DNA of 64,000 bases, from positions 2,297,852 to 2,361,851 of the forward strand of contig OX638136.1 in the NCBI GenBank assembly GCA_951804985.1. Direction: 5' to 3'. This document shows positions 20,801 through 30,474 of this stretch, in pieces. A program made the position numbers and the translations under genes. The first letter of the stretch is position 1; each line of letters opens with the position of its first letter. This DNA is from Dryomyza anilis (lineage: Eukaryota; Arthropoda; Insecta; Diptera; Dryomyzidae). The notes beneath the pieces are model-generated. The model was not told the origin of the DNA, did no database searches, and saw only the letters and a list, made by a program, of their open reading frames with translations.

Positions 20801-21921
20801 ATGATTCTAATGGATATATACTAGAAGTACATCTAGTATATCCCAATTACATTCATGATAGTCATAATTGCTTACCGTTTTGTCCGGAAAATAAAATTCC
20901 CATCGGAGGAAAAAACAATAAACTAATTGCCGACCTTCACGATAAAGAAAAATATATAATTCATCTAAAAAACTTGCAATTATGTTTACAACATGGATTA
21001 ATTTTGAAGAAAATTCATCGTGTTTTAACATTTAAACAAAGTTCGTGGTTGGAACCGTACATCAACTTAAATACAAAAAAAAGAAAGACCGCTAGTAATG
21101 AATTTGAGAAAAATTTCTATAAATTAATGAATAACGCGGTGTATGGAAAAACTATGGAAAATGTTGAAAAGCGAAGGGATGTTAAATTACTAACGCATTA
21201 TCAAAATCGACAAAATTCTGAGGGGTATAGACAGCTTATAGCTAAGTCAAATTTTCATAGTATTGAAATTTTTAGTGATGAATTAGTCGGAATTGAGTTG
21301 ACAAAATTAGAGATCTGTTACGACAAACCAATTTATGTAGGCGTAGTGGTTTTAGAACTTTCAAAGTGGCTGATGTATGATTTTTATTATAATTTTTTGA
21401 AGAATAAAAGTAAAAACATCGAAGCCATATATATGGATACAGATAGTTTTGTGCTATCATCTTCTGATGATATTTACGATATAATAAAATCAAATCCATT
21501 GCATTTCGATACATCAGACTACAATGAAAATAATCAGTTCAATATTAAGCCTCAAAATAAAAAAGTTTTGGGTCTAATGAAAGATGAAAATGCTGGTCGG
21601 ATAATGACTGACTTCGCAGGATTGAAAGCAAAGGCATATGCGTACATAGTTGAAGACGAAACTGTTAAAAAGTTAAAAGGTGTTAAAAATTCAATAGTAA
21701 GAAATATTGACTATAGCGACTATGTAGAGTGTATTAGAACCAAAAAAACATTCTATGGGCAACAGAGGGTTATTAGAAGTAGATCTCATCAGCTTTATAC
21801 AGAAATATCTAATAAAATCAGCCTTAATTACAAAGACGATAAACGGTATATATTACCTGATGGAATATCTACATTAGCATGGGGTCACTACAAAATATCC
21901 GATACTTTAAATTCTATGTAA
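17887..21921 (+). CDS. polB: Polinton protein-primed DNA polymerase B (two exons, 66-nt intron)
   Basis: Exons are 17887-19591 and 19658-21921; the intron begins GTAATT and ends TTTCTAG. The product is about 1,322 residues. The N-terminus has a C-x2-C-x11-H-x3-C finger, Ala/His-rich repeats and a basic PKRRR stretch, all encoded within the TIR, then a C2H2 finger (CSICH...HLRTNAH). Exonuclease motifs are ADMEA near 518, HNLSRYD near 662 and YLEIDVLILAD near 814. Polymerase motifs are A (VDANNLYG, ~911), B (KLMNNAVYG, ~1057) and C (MDTDS, ~1160). These define family B replicative polymerase of the protein-primed type, with proofreading. The first ATG of the frame is used; the extra open codons upstream lack an ATG. 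Confidence 0.93.
19592..19657 (+). other. Putative intron in PolB
   Basis: A 66-bp AT-rich interval has a GTAATT donor and a T-rich tract with TAG acceptor. It contains in-frame stops, and removing it joins two PolB frames exactly. Confidence 0.8.
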
Positions 21922-22157
21922 ATAACCTGTATATATATATATATATGTTTATAATTGTATAACTATATAAATAAGAAATATTTTTAATTAAATATACGTC
22001 CATATCCGTTTTTGTAAATTATATTTGTACTATTTTATTGATGACAATATACATTTAATAAAAAACCAAAATAAAATAAAACAAAAAAGTGTTGTTTTTT
22101 TTATATATTTATTTCACAGGTGGTGGATTCAAATGAAAAAAAGAAATAATTTGTTTT

Positions 22158-22301
22158 TTAGGTATTCTTCGGTTTTTTATTCTCTTTCTCCTTACGAAGA
22201 TCATCATATTTCTTTTTCCTACATTGGTCGACTTTGTGCTCATTACTACCACAATAGTTGCAGTAAAGCAAGAGTTTATATCCTTTTCTAAACCAATCCA
22301 T
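22158..22301 (-). CDS. Small CCHC zinc-knuckle protein of the Polinton
   Basis: The ATG at 22301 gives 47 residues with one perfect C-x2-C-x4-H-x4-C knuckle (CNYCGSNEHKVDQC), followed by a highly basic Lys-rich tail. It lies between the 3' ends of PolB and integrase, on the integrase strand. It could be a nucleic-acid-binding protein or the last exon of a longer gene, because the open frame continues 16 codons upstream without another ATG. The motif is clear; whether it is a separate gene is uncertain. Confidence 0.5.
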   Translation of the reverse strand: MDWFRKGYKLLLYCNYCGSNEHKVDQCRKKKYDDLRKEKENKKPKNT

Positions 22302-22407
22302 TTTGTTTATTAATATCAGTATTCTATATGATGCCTTCGTAATAGGCAATTACAAAATGATTAATATTTCTAATGATAGATCTTTTTATACCATTATCAT
22401 TTTTTTT

Positions 22408-23331
22408 TTATTTAAGCAACTGATTTTTATTAATCCAGGTATTATGAGTGTCATCAAATCCTAGCCATTTAACAAATACTTTATTCCCTTTCCATTTCAA
22501 AATTTTTTCAATGAGATATGAATCTTTATCTCCAACTCTTTGAAGTTCATATTCATAAAATGAACCTTGAATTATATTTCCCTTATAATCTTTTAAAATA
22601 TAAGTCACTGGTTTTGTTATTTTGACCATGTGAATAGTAAATATTTCTGTAGACCAATTTGGTTCATATCCCTTAAAAAATATACCCTTATATTTACTTA
22701 TTCTAACGTGATCGTCTATATAAAATTTAGGCTTAGGAAATACTTTAGGAAAATTATAAACTGATTTAAACAACATTTTTTCATTTCTTTTAGTTATTTC
22801 AATTGGTTTCATTTTTATAGTTCTATGCCAAGTGGTGTTGTATTCATTTAACAATTTTTCTATAGAATTAATCCATTTATAGTTGCCTTCCATACTAAAC
22901 ATTTTCCACATTTTACTTTTTAGTGTTCTATTAAACCTTTCACATATAGACGCTTTCATATGAGTATACGTATGATAATGATTAATATTATATTGATTCA
23001 TTAGACTTTTGAATTCTTTATTAAAAAACTCTTTTCCCTGATCAGATTGAATATTTTTCGGTGAAACTTTTGAATTGTTTAATATGATTGACATTGCTGA
23101 AGTGACGTCTTGCGATTTTTTTGTTTTTACTGGAATGCCATATGCAAACTTAGAAAAAGTATCTATAACAGTAAGTAAGTATTTGTAACCATTATTTAGG
23201 GATTGATACGGAATCATTTCTACCAAATCAATTTGCCATGTATCGTTTAAACCTTTTTGTATAAATCTTCTTCTAGGGAAATTTTTTCTAGCTGATCTAT
23301 GAATTTCATTTACTACTGCTTGCTTAGACAT
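22408..23331 (-). CDS. int: Polinton integrase (retroviral-type, with chromodomain)
   Basis: This 307-residue protein has the DDE catalytic core: Asp35 (WQIDLVEM), Asp97 (SDQGKEF) and Glu131 (CERFNRTLK). The last ~35 residues (YLIEKILKWKGNKVFVKWLGF) form a chromodomain, which may bind histone marks and guide insertion. No HHCC zinc finger is present; the ORF starts only 34 residues before the first Asp, so that part is missing or in an unseen exon. It would insert linear Polinton DNA, giving the 6-bp duplication seen. ATG at 23331 follows an AT-rich intergenic stretch. Confidence 0.93.
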   Translation of the reverse strand: MSKQAVVNEIHRSARKNFPRRRFIQKGLNDTWQIDLVEMIPYQSLNNGYKYLLTVIDTFSKFAYGIPVKTKKSQDVTSAMSIILNNSKVSPKNIQSDQGKEFFNKEFKSLMNQYNINHYHTYTHMKASICERFNRTLKSKMWKMFSMEGNYKWINSIEKLLNEYNTTWHRTIKMKPIEITKRNEKMLFKSVYNFPKVFPKPKFYIDDHVRISKYKGIFFKGYEPNWSTEIFTIHMVKITKPVTYILKDYKGNIIQGSFYEYELQRVGDKDSYLIEKILKWKGNKVFVKWLGFDDTHNTWINKNQLLK

Positions 23332-23386
23332 TTTAATATATATATATATATTTATATTGTTTTAAAAAATAGAATTTATTTTATAT

Positions 23387-24067
23387 TTATACAGTTGTCT
23401 CTTTGGATTTTGTTATTAATTTATATTGTTTTACATCATTTTTTATTTGTTTTTGCATTTTTTTGGAAATTTCATAACATAATCTAGTTAACTCTATTTT
23501 AATATCTCTATCATAAATTCCAGTCAATTCATTTAATTGTACATCATATTTTTTTAGTTCAAAACATTTTGGAATAAACTTATTATGGTAAAAATTATAA
23601 ATTTGCTGTTGTAATATTGAATTCCAACAAAGAAATGATGATACAAAAATTCCAATACGTATTATATTCGTCCAGGCATCATTGTCTATTTCAGCAATAT
23701 GTCCATTCTGTTTTAAAAACAATGTACACCTTCTATCACCTTTTCGATACTTAAATTCACAATTCAAATTATGTAATGTGGGATGATCCAATATTGTGTC
23801 TGGAGAAAGAAACTTATGATGGTCCAGTTTTAATTGAATGTATTCTTTGTATGCCATAAGATGTATCCATTCATCTCTTTCTAAACCAATGAAATTTTTC
23901 TTGTTACATTGAATCCATATCATTGGTTTAAAGTTCCGCGTTGTTGAAAATCCACACTTAATTTTTATATTAGCACTGATATAGTTTTCCAATCCAAATA
24001 TAATTTCATGTTCCTGTCTCTTTCTTACATTACGAATTAAACTTTTATTCTCCTGCTGTTGATCCAT
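23387..24067 (-). CDS. Polinton ORF of unknown function (226 aa), possibly PC4-like N-terminus
   Basis: The first ATG in frame is at 24067. The N-terminal ~100 residues are strand-rich, with KIKCGFSTTRNFKPMIWIQC followed by FIGLERDEWIHLM. This loosely recalls the PC4-type single-strand DNA-binding fold, but that is a guess. The C-terminal half is helical and basic. It lies upstream of integrase on the same strand and faces the 24176 gene across ~100 bp, which probably serves as a divergent promoter. Confidence 0.7.
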   Translation of the reverse strand: MDQQQENKSLIRNVRKRQEHEIIFGLENYISANIKIKCGFSTTRNFKPMIWIQCNKKNFIGLERDEWIHLMAYKEYIQLKLDHHKFLSPDTILDHPTLHNLNCEFKYRKGDRRCTLFLKQNGHIAEIDNDAWTNIIRIGIFVSSFLCWNSILQQQIYNFYHNKFIPKCFELKKYDVQLNELTGIYDRDIKIELTRLCYEISKKMQKQIKNDVKQYKLITKSKETTV

Positions 24068-24175
24068 CTTTTGAAACAAACCAAGGTACACTAAATTATT
24101 TCTGGTGAAATGCTAGCTATATAACCAGTTCAAAATTTTTAAATAGTTCAGTTAGTAAATATCATCAAATTTAAA

Positions 24176-24691
24176 ATGAACGCAGTTGAGAAAGAGAAGT
24201 CTGTCATAGTTGATTTTCAATACGTAACCGGAAATGGTAACCAAGTATTCATTAAAGAGTTGGCGTATATGAGTGGAGGCTCAGTAATACCTAACTACTA
24301 TCTTTTTAAATCTCCGTATTCATACAATGAACTAGATAGTGCTTCGAAACGGAGACATATGTTCTGTAAAAGACATGTTAACGGACTGGATTGGACCGAT
24401 GGATTCATCGATTATTTAAACGTATCAGATATTTTGGGATCTCTTAAGAAATATAATACTATCTTTGTTGTAGGACAACATAAAAAAGATTTCTTAGAAC
24501 GATTTGTATCTTCAAAAGTAATTAATATTAATCTTAATATGAGTTTAGGTAATTTACCAGACTACTTTACAAATTGCCAGCAACATCCAGATTTTCGATA
24601 CAAATGCGCTCTAAATAATGTTTTTAAAATATTCGTACACTTGGAAAAAAACTACTTTAGTTCTAATGAATATTGTGAAATTCTGGTATAA
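24176..24691 (+). CDS. Polinton ORF, 171 aa, possible RNase H/exonuclease-like fold
   Basis: The protein opens with KSVIVDFQYVTGNGNQVFIKELAYM, where a strand carrying Asp is followed by another strand. This resembles the first motif of DnaQ/RNase H-like folds. A later IFVVGQHKKDFLERF strand-helix is compatible. Further catalytic acids are not clear, so enzymatic activity is unproven. I recall similar proteins with an IVDFQ start in insect Polinton-like loci, but could not search. It is the first gene of a rightward cluster running to 29693. Confidence 0.65.
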   Translation: MNAVEKEKSVIVDFQYVTGNGNQVFIKELAYMSGGSVIPNYYLFKSPYSYNELDSASKRRHMFCKRHVNGLDWTDGFIDYLNVSDILGSLKKYNTIFVVGQHKKDFLERFVSSKVININLNMSLGNLPDYFTNCQQHPDFRYKCALNNVFKIFVHLEKNYFSSNEYCEILV

Positions 24692-24888
24692 TATTGTGAA
24701 ATTATAACATAATATTGTGAAATTATTACATAATATAATGAAATTATTATATAGTAAAGATATACAAAATAAAATTATTTTTTTATGTTTATATATATAT
24801 ATAACTTGAGTTCTGAATGCTAGGTCGATTGATTTTAGTCCAGTTTTGAATTTCATCGAAGATACACGTAAAATAATTTACAGTCAGG

Positions 24889-25185
24889 ATGGATCTATTG
24901 ACTGTTAAAAGTTTTTTAAAGGAGTTTGAAAATGTATTATTTGAGGATCATAAATTGGAAATTTTAGATCACATCGAATCTTTAAAACAATATCAGCATA
25001 TGGAACAGGTGCATTCAATCAATGGTAAACACTATGTATGCTGTTGTTGGTCTAAAAATGAAACAACATGCGGACCAGATACTTGCGAATGTTCAGACTT
25101 CAAGTTTACCTGTGTAAAGATTGAAAAACTTATGAAGTTATATTTAAGAATTAGGTTTAGTACACACATTAATTTAATTAAATAA
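24889..25185 (+). CDS. Polinton small Cys-rich ORF (98 aa)
   Basis: Residues 45-75 hold seven cysteines (YVCCCWSK...TCGPDTCECSDFKFTC), a likely metal-binding or disulfide knot. The N-terminal 40 residues are helical and acidic. No family is recognised. It sits between the 24176 gene and the packaging ATPase on the same strand. Confidence 0.6.
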   Translation: MDLLTVKSFLKEFENVLFEDHKLEILDHIESLKQYQHMEQVHSINGKHYVCCCWSKNETTCGPDTCECSDFKFTCVKIEKLMKLYLRIRFSTHINLIK

Positions 25186-25251
25186 ATGAGTATATATAAA
25201 AAATAAAATCAAAATATCTTTCATTCGTATTATATAGTTCAACCATATAAA

Positions 25252-25944
25252 ATGTTTTATCAATTTATTCATCCATTTACAATGTTAATTAGCGGACCAT
25301 CAGGTTCAGGAAAAACAACATTTTTGAAAAATTTGTTAGAAAACAGAGATATGTTGATTAGCAAGCGTATTAATAGAGTTATTTGGTGCTATGGTGAAGA
25401 GCATGCAAAACCATCATTAAACAATATAGAATATATTAAAGGAATACCTGATAATTTCGAAAACGAATTAAATGAACCAGTCCTTATTATTATTTTGGAC
25501 GATCTAATGATGGGGGCATTCAATAAAGAAATCTGTGAACTTTTCACAAAAGGATCGCATCATCGAAATTTGTCTATAATTGTTGTAACTCAAAATATTT
25601 TTCATAAATCCTCTCATACTCGAGACATTTCATTAAATACAAAATATATTGTAGTATTTAAAAATCCTCGAGATAAACTTCAATTTCAGCACTTGGCCAG
25701 ACAAATTTGTCCTGAAAATTCAAAAGAGTTGATGAGGATATATAAAGAGGTCACTGATGAACCACATGGCTATTTACTAATTGATCTTACTCAAAGCGTA
25801 AATGATCTTTTAAGATATCGAACAAATATATTTGACAGAGAGTTTTGTTATTGTTACTGCGATACAAGCGAAAATGGTTTACAAAAAGAATCTAAAGCGA
25901 TTGAAGGAAAACAAGCATATTTTATACACGATCAAAAATGCTGA
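25252..25944 (+). CDS. atp: Polinton packaging ATPase (FtsK/HerA-like)
   Basis: The 230-residue protein has Walker A GPSGSGKT at 15-22 and Walker B LIIILDD at 78-84, followed by a sensor-like IIVVTQN strand. This is the A32-type genome-packaging ATPase shared by Polintons, adenovirus-like and giant-virus lineages. It would pump element DNA into capsids. It ends inside the next ORF (71-nt overlap), which suggests a shared transcript. Confidence 0.92.
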   Translation: MFYQFIHPFTMLISGPSGSGKTTFLKNLLENRDMLISKRINRVIWCYGEEHAKPSLNNIEYIKGIPDNFENELNEPVLIIILDDLMMGAFNKEICELFTKGSHHRNLSIIVVTQNIFHKSSHTRDISLNTKYIVVFKNPRDKLQFQHLARQICPENSKELMRIYKEVTDEPHGYLLIDLTQSVNDLLRYRTNIFDREFCYCYCDTSENGLQKESKAIEGKQAYFIHDQKC

Positions 25945-26221
25945 TATCAAATTAAGGAAAGCTATATTAAAAAACTCAACTCCTGATCTTATTAAGGCAA
26001 TTGCAGAAATTTCTAATAATACACTTAGAGGAAATAATAAATTAAAAACTAAGGATAAACAGTATTTAGAAAAGTATAAAAAAGAGCTTAGATGTCTGGC
26101 ATGCTCAAAGCGATCACTGAGCTCGAAACGAAAAGTTCTTATTCAGAAAGGAGGATTCTTACCAGTGCTTATATCTTCGTTACTATCCGGAATAATTGGA
26201 AAATTAATTGAAAATGTCTAA
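25874..26221 (+). CDS. Polinton small virion-type protein (115 aa)
   Basis: The ORF overlaps the end of the ATPase gene; the ATG at 25874 is the most likely start. It has basic helices (LRKAILKNSTPDLIKAIAEISNNTLRGN, KQYLEKYKKELRCLA) and a Gly/hydrophobic C-terminus with IQKGGFLPVLISSLLSGIIG, a membrane- or capsid-associated type of tail. Proteins of this pattern are common next to Polinton ATPases, by recall. The exact function is unknown. Confidence 0.75.
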   Translation: MVYKKNLKRLKENKHILYTIKNADIKLRKAILKNSTPDLIKAIAEISNNTLRGNNKLKTKDKQYLEKYKKELRCLACSKRSLSSKRKVLIQKGGFLPVLISSLLSGIIGKLIENV

Positions 26222-26906
26222 ATTAAAATTAAATAAAGTATTACTTGTACATCCAAATACATATAATATGATCTTAAATGACTCTTCAGCATCAATATTT
26301 TTGAATAGAAAACTTTTACCAATATTCTCAAATAAAAATACAGCCGATTTTAATAAATGGCTAAGTATTCAACAAGAATTGAATAAATATTTCTATTTAA
26401 AACGCAATTTAAAGATTCCTAAACAATTAGAAGAAAATAATCAAGGTGAACATAAAAACGACAAAAAAGACATTGGAACTCAGACAAGTGACTTTACTAA
26501 TGAGTTCACTCCACGAATTACAGAAAAAATAAAATCAATATCAATGCCACACATTGACGATCAAAAAAAACTTTATAATGAAGAAAATATATCTTCAAGT
26601 AAAACGGTTAATCCTAAAACAAGTCAAATCTCCGCAATACCTATAAAATATAAAATAAACAAAACTGCTGTTCCGACTACATCGACTCCTAAGCAAGTAA
26701 AAAGAAAATTGTTAGATATGACACCAAATTTAAATAGTACTATGGACAATCCTAGAAAAAAACGGGAGCTATCTATGAAACTAAGTAAAGCGACATTAAA
26801 GAAAAAAGAGAAAAAATATCGAGTTTTCAGTCAACCATATAAAATTAAAAGTTCTATCAAATCGATTCAATATGGAGAAAATGATGTTGACTGGATATCA
26901 TTATAG
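26214..26906 (+). CDS. Polinton ORF of unknown function (230 aa, basic, low complexity)
   Basis: The ATG at 26214 overlaps the previous stop codon (ATGTCTAA). The N-terminal ~65 residues look folded. The remainder is Lys/Ser/Thr-rich and probably disordered, with PRKKREL and LKKKEKKYRV basic clusters. A DNA-binding core or scaffolding role is possible but not shown. Confidence 0.7.
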   Translation: MSKLKLNKVLLVHPNTYNMILNDSSASIFLNRKLLPIFSNKNTADFNKWLSIQQELNKYFYLKRNLKIPKQLEENNQGEHKNDKKDIGTQTSDFTNEFTPRITEKIKSISMPHIDDQKKLYNEENISSSKTVNPKTSQISAIPIKYKINKTAVPTTSTPKQVKRKLLDMTPNLNSTMDNPRKKRELSMKLSKATLKKKEKKYRVFSQPYKIKSSIKSIQYGENDVDWISL

Positions 26907-26961
26907 AATATAAAATACAACATTGAGTAAATTGCTTTATTATACGTCAATAAACGCTGTA

Positions 26962-27429
26962 ATGAACAACTTAAGCGAATTTTTTGTGTCTCTTTTGAGT
27001 AATAACTCTATGAGTGTGTACACTAAAAATGTACAATCTGCATTTACCAACATAATAAATATTCCTACGCAAATAACTGAGGATTGGGAAGTTGGACTTA
27101 CTGAAATATTTGTAAATCATAGATATATAGATAATATAACGAGCGTACCCGAGGTTGTAGTACCAGACATTTTATTAGTGTACACTGATATAATTAAACC
27201 AAGGTGTGTTGGTGACACTAATTTAAGATGTATAAAAATACTAGCATACAATGGACTTAGACAACTAATCAGATTCCCATTTGTAGAATATTATCCTCTT
27301 GAAATATTGACTATTAAAGATATCTCTGTTTTAATAAGTGATTTAAAAGGACATAAAGTTTATTTTAAACCTAGCAGCATACCAATATATTTAACTCTTC
27401 ACTTTCGAAAAAGGAATAAAAGACTATAA
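26962..27429 (+). CDS. Polinton penton (minor capsid) protein candidate
   Basis: Starting at ATG 26962 the product is ~155 residues. The open frame extends 13 codons upstream without an ATG. The N-terminus carries the typical layout FFVSLLSNNSM...YTKNVQSAFTN...ITEDWEVGLTEIFV, which matches my memory of Polinton penton proteins (single jelly-roll). The rest is strand-rich. It lies upstream of the major capsid gene on the same strand. The product would sit at capsid vertices. Confidence 0.78.
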   Translation: MNNLSEFFVSLLSNNSMSVYTKNVQSAFTNIINIPTQITEDWEVGLTEIFVNHRYIDNITSVPEVVVPDILLVYTDIIKPRCVGDTNLRCIKILAYNGLRQLIRFPFVEYYPLEILTIKDISVLISDLKGHKVYFKPSSIPIYLTLHFRKRNKRL

Positions 27430-27475
27430 ATGAGGATGAACAGTAATAATTAACTCATATTTAAAAACAACAAGC

Positions 27476-27940
27476 ATGGAGCAACTTTACACGCAGTACT
27501 ATCTTAATCAATCGGGATCCGGAATAAGTCATATTGGAACTCTATATATAGCACCGAGATTAATACAACAAGGCAGAGGAATTGGATCATTCTTTGCTGG
27601 GTTGTATAGAAATTTAAAACCTTTATTTCTTTCGGGATTCAATGCTATAAAAAATCAGGCAATTGAATCTGGAAAAACTATTATTAATGATTTTGGAAAA
27701 AAACCGCTGAGAAATATTTTGGAAGAACAAGGTAGAGATGCTATAGCCAACCTCACAAATAAGGCTGTCAATAAAATTTCTAAAAAATTTCAAAAAGGAT
27801 CGGGAAAAAATAATATAAAACGGAAGAACCCTAAACGAACTCGTCATTCTAGGAAAACAACCAACAGCAAACGTTTCAAAAAAATACGTAAATATATACG
27901 TAAAACAAAAAAAAACTTATCCAAGGATATTTTCTCTTAA
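27476..27940 (+). CDS. Polinton basic virion-associated protein (154 aa)
   Basis: The N-terminus is Gly-rich with a glycine-bounded hydrophobic block (IQQGRGIGSFFAGLYRNLKPLF). This resembles adenovirus-type internal proteins (pVI/pX-like) that are cut by the viral protease. A helical middle and a strongly basic tail (KRKNPKRTRHSRKTTNSKRFKK and onward) suggest DNA or membrane contact. A Gly-x-Gly site for the element protease near residues 33-37 is plausible only. It sits between the penton and major capsid genes. Confidence 0.75.
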   Translation: MEQLYTQYYLNQSGSGISHIGTLYIAPRLIQQGRGIGSFFAGLYRNLKPLFLSGFNAIKNQAIESGKTIINDFGKKPLRNILEEQGRDAIANLTNKAVNKISKKFQKGSGKNNIKRKNPKRTRHSRKTTNSKRFKKIRKYIRKTKKNLSKDIFS

Positions 27941-27966
27941 AAAAATACGATAAATAAAACCGACAA

Positions 27967-29235
27967 ATGGAGTGCATGAAAAGCGAGCTTGATTTATTCG
28001 AACCTCTTCCAATTCAAAATAGTGTTTTACGCACAGAAGAAGTTGCATACAATCCGATCGCTTCTTTAGATAATGCTGGAACAATTGAATTTGTATGTTT
28101 GGGAAATGGTGAAACGTATAGAGATTTATCTAGTGTTTATTTACGACTTGTGGTACAATTAAAAGATATACATAATAACGATTTAACTGATGGTTCTGTG
28201 GGAGTAGTTAATAATATTCTTCACTCAATATTCAGAAGCTCTTCAGTATATTTAAACAATGTATTGATTTCACAGAGCGATAATAATTATCATTATCGTT
28301 CATATATACAAACTCTATTAAACTATGGAACGGATGCCAGTAAAACACATTTAACAACATCAGGTTGGTATCCAGATACTGCTGCTGAGTCGGCCAGTAA
28401 TACTGCATTAGACACACGAAAACTTATTTTCCAAAAAAGTAATAAAGTTGAACTATATGGAAAAGTGCATGGAGATATTTTCAATCAAACCAAGTTATTG
28501 CTAAACAATGTTGATCTGAGAATTACATTTAATTTAGAGAAATCAGCATTTTATGTAATGGAAACAACTGGCGAATCATCACTAAAAATTTTGGAGGCAC
28601 AATTATTTATGAATCATGTTACAATTAATCCAGGAATACTTCTCGCTCATCATAAAGTATTACAAAACAAAAACGCTATATATCCCTATAGCAGAGTAGA
28701 AGTAAAGTCATTCACACTTTATCCAGGTAATCATTCATTATCAATTGATAATGTGGTGATTGGCCAGTTACCAAACTATTTGTCATTTTGCATGGTGCTA
28801 AATAAAGCATATACAGGAGATAGAAAACTCAATCCATTTGAATTTAAACATTTTAATTTACAAAGATTTAATTTATCGATAAATGGCGTACAAGTACCTT
28901 CTCAACCATTAGAATTTGATTATCAAAATGATACCAATGGAATAAGCTCAAGAGGCTACAATTTGCTATTCAAGGGAAATGGCATTAAATATTTTGATAA
29001 AGGAAACCATATAACGAAAGACTTGTTTGATAACGGATTCTTCATTTTGGCATTTGATCTGACTGCTGATCAATCAAATACACACATGTGTGCAAACTTA
29101 TTAAATCAAGGAACCATTCGAATTGAAGGAAGATTTTCCAAACCATTGGACGAAGCTATAACTTGCATTGTATACAGTGAATATGATTCAATGCTAGACA
29201 TTGATAGAAATCGAAACGTTCGAATAACATTATAA
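27967..29235 (+). CDS. Polinton major capsid protein (double jelly-roll)
   Basis: This 422-residue protein has no transmembrane segment and is strand-rich throughout. Its N-terminus (LDLFEPLPIQNSVL followed by ASLDNAGTIEFVC) and late NPFEFKHFNLQRFNLSING motif match Polinton/polintovirus major capsid proteins as I know them. It is in the standard position beside penton and protease. It would form the hexon-like shell. Length fits the family, with no breaks. Confidence 0.88.
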   Translation: MECMKSELDLFEPLPIQNSVLRTEEVAYNPIASLDNAGTIEFVCLGNGETYRDLSSVYLRLVVQLKDIHNNDLTDGSVGVVNNILHSIFRSSSVYLNNVLISQSDNNYHYRSYIQTLLNYGTDASKTHLTTSGWYPDTAAESASNTALDTRKLIFQKSNKVELYGKVHGDIFNQTKLLLNNVDLRITFNLEKSAFYVMETTGESSLKILEAQLFMNHVTINPGILLAHHKVLQNKNAIYPYSRVEVKSFTLYPGNHSLSIDNVVIGQLPNYLSFCMVLNKAYTGDRKLNPFEFKHFNLQRFNLSINGVQVPSQPLEFDYQNDTNGISSRGYNLLFKGNGIKYFDKGNHITKDLFDNGFFILAFDLTADQSNTHMCANLLNQGTIRIEGRFSKPLDEAITCIVYSEYDSMLDIDRNRNVRITL

Positions 29236-29237
29236 AT

Positions 29238-29693
29238 ATGAATACGTTGCACATAAGAAATGATCTGAGTAAAAATTCTTTTACCAAACGATATTTTAAA
29301 GGAGTATTCTCATCGGATCAATTACCAAAAACCGTAACTAAACCAGCAGTTCTAATAGCAAATACTGACCCTTCTTATGCATCTGGCTCTCACTGGATTG
29401 CATTTTACTTTGATACCAAAAATAATGCCGAATATTTTGACTCCTCTGGACAACCTCCTCTTAAGCGAGAATTTATAAACTTTATCAATAGAAATAGCAA
29501 AAAAATGATTTATAATAAATATCAAATACAAGGAAATTTTTCCAATACTTGTGGATATTATTGTGTATTATTTTCCTTATACAAATGCCAACATAAAAGT
29601 ATGAATTATTTTCAACACCTTTTTAACAAAACTAATTTCAAATATAATGATATTATTATTTTAAAAATGTATAAGAAAAAGTTTAAAAAATAA
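29238..29693 (+). CDS. pro: Polinton adenovirus-like cysteine protease
   Basis: This 151-residue protein has His52 (GSHWIAFYF), Asp68 (EYFDSSG), Gln96/98 (YQIQGN) and Cys105 (NTCGYYC), the C5/C48 protease catalytic order used for virion maturation. Its ATG begins two bases after the capsid stop codon, so the two are probably co-transcribed. The length is short but usual for Polintons. Element D, the host of this Polinton, carries a different, larger protease of the same broad clan. Confidence 0.9.
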   Translation: MNTLHIRNDLSKNSFTKRYFKGVFSSDQLPKTVTKPAVLIANTDPSYASGSHWIAFYFDTKNNAEYFDSSGQPPLKREFINFINRNSKKMIYNKYQIQGNFSNTCGYYCVLFSLYKCQHKSMNYFQHLFNKTNFKYNDIIILKMYKKKFKK

Positions 29694-29758
29694 AAAATTA
29701 TAAATATATTGATGTAATGTTTTTTTTATTTATTTATATATATTCTTTACAAAATATT

Positions 29759-30161
29759 TTATTTATTTTCATCTACAATATTTATACTATTGAATTCAAA
29801 AACCGCCATATTATATTTGGCTTTATCTCTTCCTTTAAAAATAACACTATTAATGCCATTAACCTTTAATTTTTTATATGGGTTTTTTGTTTGAAAAACC
29901 TCTCCAATTCGTTTTGGTAAAAATATCCACAGAGGAGAGCTATCTTCGTCCATTAGTGTTAATACCATTTTATCACCATATTGGGTTTCCTTCAATTTAC
30001 ATCCTGTAATATTATACTCAAATCCAATTTTGAGATCATCTATCTTTGTATATCCCTGCCCAATCTGACAGTTGTTTAATTGGTGAAGTAAAGCCTAAAG
30101 AAATTTTAATAACTATTAAAAACTATATTAATAATAAAGCACAAAATGTTTTTCTTACCAT
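29759..30161 (-). CDS. Polinton small strand-rich protein, OB-fold-like, with ATG micro-exon
   Basis: The open frame 29759-30094 has no good ATG. A 64-nt intron (30095-30158, GTAAGA...TTTAG) joins it to an ATG at 30159-30161, giving ~113 residues. Strand-rich segments (LKIGFEYNITGCKLKE, MVLTLMDEDSSPLWIFLP, INSVIFKGR, MAVFEFNSI) resemble a single-strand DNA-binding OB fold; this is inference. It converges on the protease gene and lies next to the right-end acidic gene. Confidence 0.6.
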
Positions 30162-30474
30162 GATTGTTTCCAATTGATTCTTTTTTTAGACTAACTAAAT
30201 TTTACAAACTGAAGGTGTTATATATACGAATTAAAACTGTTTTGAAAAATTATGTGAAAGAGACAAAAAAACAAGCATTGAAACATTAAATTATGTATGT
30301 TAAAAGAGATGCATATATTTTGAAAGTAATAAAAATCTTCTTTTAAAATATAACAAAGAATTTGTTTATTTTCTATTGAACGTATTTACATGAGTATGTA
30401 CATGAGACAAATAGACATAAAAATACATTTGATTGTTTTAATGTATATAAATATATATTTTTATATAACTAAAT

